Origin: Malikia spinosa
Lineage (GTDB): Bacteria > Pseudomonadota > Gammaproteobacteria > Burkholderiales > Burkholderiaceae_C
Reading direction: 5' to 3'
Assembly: GCF_002980625.1 (NCBI RefSeq)
Contig: NZ_PVLR01000016.1
Span: 113,160-177,159 of the forward strand
Length of the DNA stretch: 64,000 bases
Part shown: piece by piece, positions 61,533-64,000 of the stretch
Layout of the letters: each line of letters starts with the position of its first letter
Numbering within the stretch: position 1 is the stretch's first letter
Position numbers and translations under genes: made by a program
The notes under the pieces: generated by a model
The model's database searches: none
Told to the model about the DNA's origin: nothing
What the model saw: the letters and a program-made list of their open reading frames with translations, nothing else

Positions 61533-61970
61533 ATGAGCAGTCCTAAAATGTGGGTTCGAAATATGTACACGGGACCGGGAGGTGGTGCTTATACCGGTCC
61601 CGGTGGTGGCTTGTACACAGGCCCCGGTGGTGGCGCTTACACAGGGCCTGGGGGCGGCATGTACACCGGTCCGGGCGGCGGTGCTTACACCGGACCTGGA
61701 GGTGGCCTATATACTGGCCCAGGAGGTGGTGCTTACACGGGTCCCGGCGGAGGCTTATACTCGGGGCCAGGCGGAGGCTTGTACTCTGGTCCGGGAGGAG
61801 GGTTATACACGGGGCCAAGTGGCGGCATGTACACCGGACCTGATGAAAATCCGTATATGGCAATAACGCCCCCTTGGCCACTGATGGTCGCCTTGCTTCG
61901 TAAAATAAATATGAATGCACAGGCCGATGCAATTGCTAAGGCACTGGTAAGTATCGGCTGGCGCGGGTAA
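61533..61970 (+). CDS. Octapeptide-repeat protein (xYTGPGGG)12 with C-terminal helical tail
   Basis: A 145-residue protein. Ten leading residues (MSSPKMWVRN) precede twelve octapeptides xYTGPGGG (residues 11-106), where x runs M,A,L,A,M,A,L,A,L,L,L,M; the last units degenerate (YSGPGGG, YTGPSGG, YTGPDEN). A tail of about 39 residues contains PPWPLMVALLRKI and ADAIAKALVSIGW, likely two short amphipathic helices. There is no signal peptide, no cysteine and no membrane span. AGGAG lies 7 bp before the ATG. GPGGG units recall silk GPGGX motifs and the prion octarepeat, implying turns and an extended or aggregating structure, but no homology is claimed. Function unknown. Confidence 0.75.
   Translation: MSSPKMWVRNMYTGPGGGAYTGPGGGLYTGPGGGAYTGPGGGMYTGPGGGAYTGPGGGLYTGPGGGAYTGPGGGLYSGPGGGLYSGPGGGLYTGPSGGMYTGPDENPYMAITPPWPLMVALLRKINMNAQADAIAKALVSIGWRG
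61563..61850 (+). repeat. Twelve 24-bp tandem units encoding the octapeptides
   Basis: The units are in register with codons, yet nearly every copy uses different synonymous codons: all four Pro codons and all four Gly codons appear. The protein repeat is exact while the DNA repeat is scrambled. Confidence 0.9.
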
Positions 61971-62182
61971 AGCAAGGGGGGATTTAATTCATTCCGTCAT
62001 ATACAAGTCATGAAGCCCCTATAAATCAACAACTTATAACCCCCCTGTGGAAAATTTTTCCTGAAGTTAATCCCTATGAAAATCAGTCACTTACGAGATT
62101 TTGACCACAGCCAAGTTCAGCGGAAAGTGACTCACGTATAACGGAATCCATTTAATCCGCGGCGAGCATGAAATCATCTCAT
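61971..62182. other. AT-rich spacer between convergent octarepeat and HNH genes
   Basis: No gene seen. GAAAGTGACT at 62123-62132 is the inverse of AGTCACTTTC at 61418-61427, so a 10-bp inverted repeat brackets the micro-ORF/octarepeat unit. No clear terminator is visible. Confidence 0.4.
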
Positions 62183-62869
62183 TTATTTTCGAAGACAAGC
62201 AGTTTTCTGACGTCGTCTTTCCTGATAGGCATGCAACTCGCCGCTCTCAATTAACTCAAATGTTGCGATTTTTGCTTCAGTAACTGACGGAAAATATTTA
62301 TTTCCAGTTCTACCATCCAAGCAGATTTTGCACACAGAATCTTGCTCTATTATTTCAATATAAAGTCGTTTGTGCTGAATTGCATGGCGGTTTCCCCCAT
62401 TTTGGCGCCACCGAGTGGAAAATATAAAAGTTTCCAGGCGATTTAAATATCGTCGGCGCGACTCCATCACGCCACTCGCAACTTGAGTGGAAGTAAGATT
62501 ATCGCAACAGACCTCCCCAACCTCCATTGAAGCCCAAGCTTTATGGGTAACAAGAAAAGCGTAGCGTATAGATTTTCCGCAACACTCACAAGTTCCATCG
62601 AGGTTACCCAGATCGTCCCATCCGACATGTTCCCACCCGAATTTTGGTGGAATTATCCCGTGCTCAGCGGCATGACATCCCTTGCAAACCGTCATACAAA
62701 GTTGATATGGATACTCCCATGGCTTTCTTCCTTGAAAGTATTCTTTGTGATGCACTTGAAGAATTACCCCTTCAGACTCCTTGCGTCCACATAGCGTGCA
62801 TGCATGATTATCTAATCGGATAACTTCACGCCGAAATGAGTGCCAATCTTTGCTACGGTATGCATTCAT
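62183..62869 (-). CDS. HNH endonuclease-like protein with a second zinc cluster
   Basis: The likely start is ATG 62869 (MNAYRSKDWHSFRREVIRLD), 228 residues; ATG 62887 is also possible. The HNH module reads ACTLCGRKE ... LQVHHKEYF ... CMTVCKGCHAAEHG, with two CxxC zinc pairs and the His-His of the beta-beta-alpha-metal fold. A second Cys-rich unit CECCGKSIRYAFLVTHKAW ... VGEVCCDNL follows at about 125-160, a pattern met in other HNH-linked proteins of plasmids and islands. The C-terminal part is basic. AT-rich codons mark it as acquired. A DNA-cutting role is inferred; the target is unknown. Confidence 0.7.
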   Translation of the reverse strand: MNAYRSKDWHSFRREVIRLDNHACTLCGRKESEGVILQVHHKEYFQGRKPWEYPYQLCMTVCKGCHAAEHGIIPPKFGWEHVGWDDLGNLDGTCECCGKSIRYAFLVTHKAWASMEVGEVCCDNLTSTQVASGVMESRRRYLNRLETFIFSTRWRQNGGNRHAIQHKRLYIEIIEQDSVCKICLDGRTGNKYFPSVTEAKIATFELIESGELHAYQERRRQKTACLRK

Positions 62870-63066
62870 ATGGAAACGGCCAATCAACTAGTCAAATTAC
62901 CCCAAAATCCAAAGAGCGCAGAATATCAACATTTACCAATAAAATATCGAAGCATGGCCGTTGGAGGCATCCACATTGAACTAACAGTTAGGCTTAGAGT
63001 ACGATCTCGCACCCTTCATGCCAATCTACGACGGTAGCACTTGAAACACGGAAGCATAAGAAAATA
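62870..63066. other. AT-rich spacer upstream of the HNH gene
   Basis: A plus-strand reading frame of about 55 codons (from 62871) has no ribosome site and opposes the HNH 5' end; it is not called. The HNH promoter should be here. Confidence 0.35.
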
Positions 63067-63360
63067 TCATTTGAGCAACTCATCGATCTTTGTGATATTG
63101 AGCGGCGACCTGCCATTTCCTGCTTTGAAGATTTCAGAATATCCCATCTTATCGAGGGCAGATAAGGCTTTGCCGTTCATTGCATAAATGATCGGAATGC
63201 CATTATTAGATTCGATTTCCCAGTAACCCTTCTGGGCCAACTCAGGGCTACCGAAGGAAATGCCGCAGCGTACAACATGTCGAGAATCGACAAGGCTGTA
63301 CACACACTTTGTGTAAGAGGCATTCTCTGGCTTAACCTTGGTTATGTACGCCAGTTCTAG
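63067..63360 (-). pseudogene. Gene remnant truncated at its 5' end by the IS element
   Basis: About 97 codons remain, from LELAYITKVKPENASYTKC to the stop, with VRCGISFGSPELAQKGYWEI and IIYAMNGKALSALDKMGYSE. The first codons of the open frame come from the end of the IS, so the true N-terminus was cut off. No family recognised; the tail looks like a small alpha/beta domain. Low-GC codon use matches the HNH gene. Confidence 0.6.
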
Positions 63361-64000
63361 GGAAGGTCTGCACAACCCCTGCTGACGCCGAAGTTGCGTT
63401 GTAATTTTTCAGATAGTGGAAGTTTCAGAGCATTTCATGGCGTTTGAGAGCCCATTTCGTCCCTGTCGCCGGCCTTCTTGCGAGCTTCGGGCGCACTCAT
63501 CCCTGGGCCATGTTCAAAAGCCGCTTGCGCGCCATCCACAGATTACTCAGCGCAAACAGCGTCATCAGGTTGGCCGTGTTCTTGGCCAGTCCCCGGTACT
63601 TGACCTTGACGTAGCCGAACTGCCGCTTGATGACCCGAAACGGGTGTTCCACCTTGGCCCGGATGCTTGCCTTGGTCTTCTCCAGCTTCTCCAGAATGGC
63701 TCCCATCGGCGTGTCTTTGTCCAGCACCTGGCGCTTGCTGGGCATCATGGCCACATGCCAGTTCACCTCAGGGTGCTTGTCCTGCACTTCTGCTCGCTTC
63801 TCGACGCCCCGGTAGCCCGAGTCCGCGAAGACGTCGGTTTCCTCGCCGTGCAGCAGCTCGTGCGCCTGCGTGATGTCGTGTGCGTTGGCAGCCGTGGTGG
63901 TCACGGTGTGAACCAGGCCAGAATCAGCGTCCGCCCCGATGTGGGCCTTCATGCCGTGGTGCCACTGGTTGCCCTTCTTAGAACGTGTTCAAAGTCTCCG
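63361..64000. mobile_element. IS5-family insertion sequence, left end and part of transposase, runs to the window edge
   Basis: The element begins GGAAGGTCTGCACAACCC at 63361, typical of IS5-group terminal repeats, directly after CTAG (63357-63360), the 4-bp target type (YTAR) of that group. The transposase C-terminal half lies inside on the minus strand. The last bases of the window, read on the minus strand (GGAGACTTTGAACACG), weakly resemble the terminal repeat, so the element may be a deleted copy ending there. Confidence 0.75.
63497..63988 (-). pseudogene. IS5-type transposase, N-terminal half missing
   Basis: The frame KKGNQWHHGMKAHIGADADSG ... FADSGYRGVEKRAEV ... KASIRAKVEHPFRVIKRQFG holds the second and third parts of the DDE domain (Asp in ADSGYRG, Glu in KVEHPFRVIK). 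In complete proteins about 150 residues precede KKGNQW, but here an in-frame TGA (63991-63989) stands seven codons before it. This copy is thus N-terminally truncated, unless the junction at the edge is an assembly artefact. Confidence 0.7.

Noticed and set aside
61563..61850. CRISPR-like array
   Set aside because: The 24-bp period is an in-frame coding repeat without spacers.
61543..61975. Minus-strand and other-frame ORFs over the octarepeat region
   Set aside because: They are period-24 shadows of the repeat; only the plus frame from 61533 has a ribosome site and consistent codon variation.
62871..63037. Plus-strand 55-codon frame opposite the HNH 5' end, with GTTAGGC resembling an integron attC end
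   Set aside because: No ribosome site, and no matching inverse core at attC distance.

Overview
The window looks like part of a Betaproteobacterium chromosome, most likely Burkholderiales and close to Comamonadaceae. The core genes are GC-rich. The order gph-ubiG-ompA-gyrA-serC-pheA-tyrA-aroA/cmk-rpsA-ihfB-lapAB, the AroA-CMK fusion and the tmRNA tag ANDERFALAA all fit that group. This placement is inference from gene order and family knowledge; no search was run.

Left end (1-7250), a defence region beside the 3' end of ssrA. A minus-strand operon with overlapping genes encodes a type III-like DNA methyltransferase (Mod), an SMC/AAA_21-type ATPase, a small protein with Toprim-like acidic motifs, and a Res-like helicase/nuclease that runs off the edge. 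The visible part of Res seems to lack its Walker A segment. A frameshifted HTH gene and a PD-(D/E)XK-like nuclease follow, then tmRNA.

Core (7286-60709). Blocks in order: gph-ubiG and ompA; gyrA with an unusual C-terminal insertion; the aromatic amino-acid and serine genes through rpsA, ihfB, lapA and lapB; a DUF6394-like protein plus K+ channel; a PhnD-like binding protein coupled to a hybrid histidine kinase; rpsP-rimM-trmD-rplS; an AEC transporter and msrA; an RND pump, pcm, rhodanese and TolC set. Then comes a lipopolysaccharide block (msbA, heptosyltransferases, gmhA, hldA, an HldC-GmhB fusion, a GT4 enzyme, waaA, and a phosphomannomutase), ogt and an EamA exporter, psiF, and the translation operon thrS-infC-rpmI-rplT-pheS-pheT-ihfA. 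Smaller metabolic genes follow.

Right end (about 61270-64000), an AT-richer accessory region. It holds a two-gene unit: a 26-codon micro-ORF with its own Shine-Dalgarno site, followed by a protein made of twelve octapeptides of the form xYTGPGGG with a short amphipathic tail. Beyond it are an HNH nuclease-like gene, a gene remnant cut by an IS5-type element at a CTAG site, and the element itself, whose transposase lacks its N-terminal half. The micro-ORF plus octarepeat unit is the best candidate for something undescribed. The ATPase/Toprim pair inside a type III restriction operon is the second.
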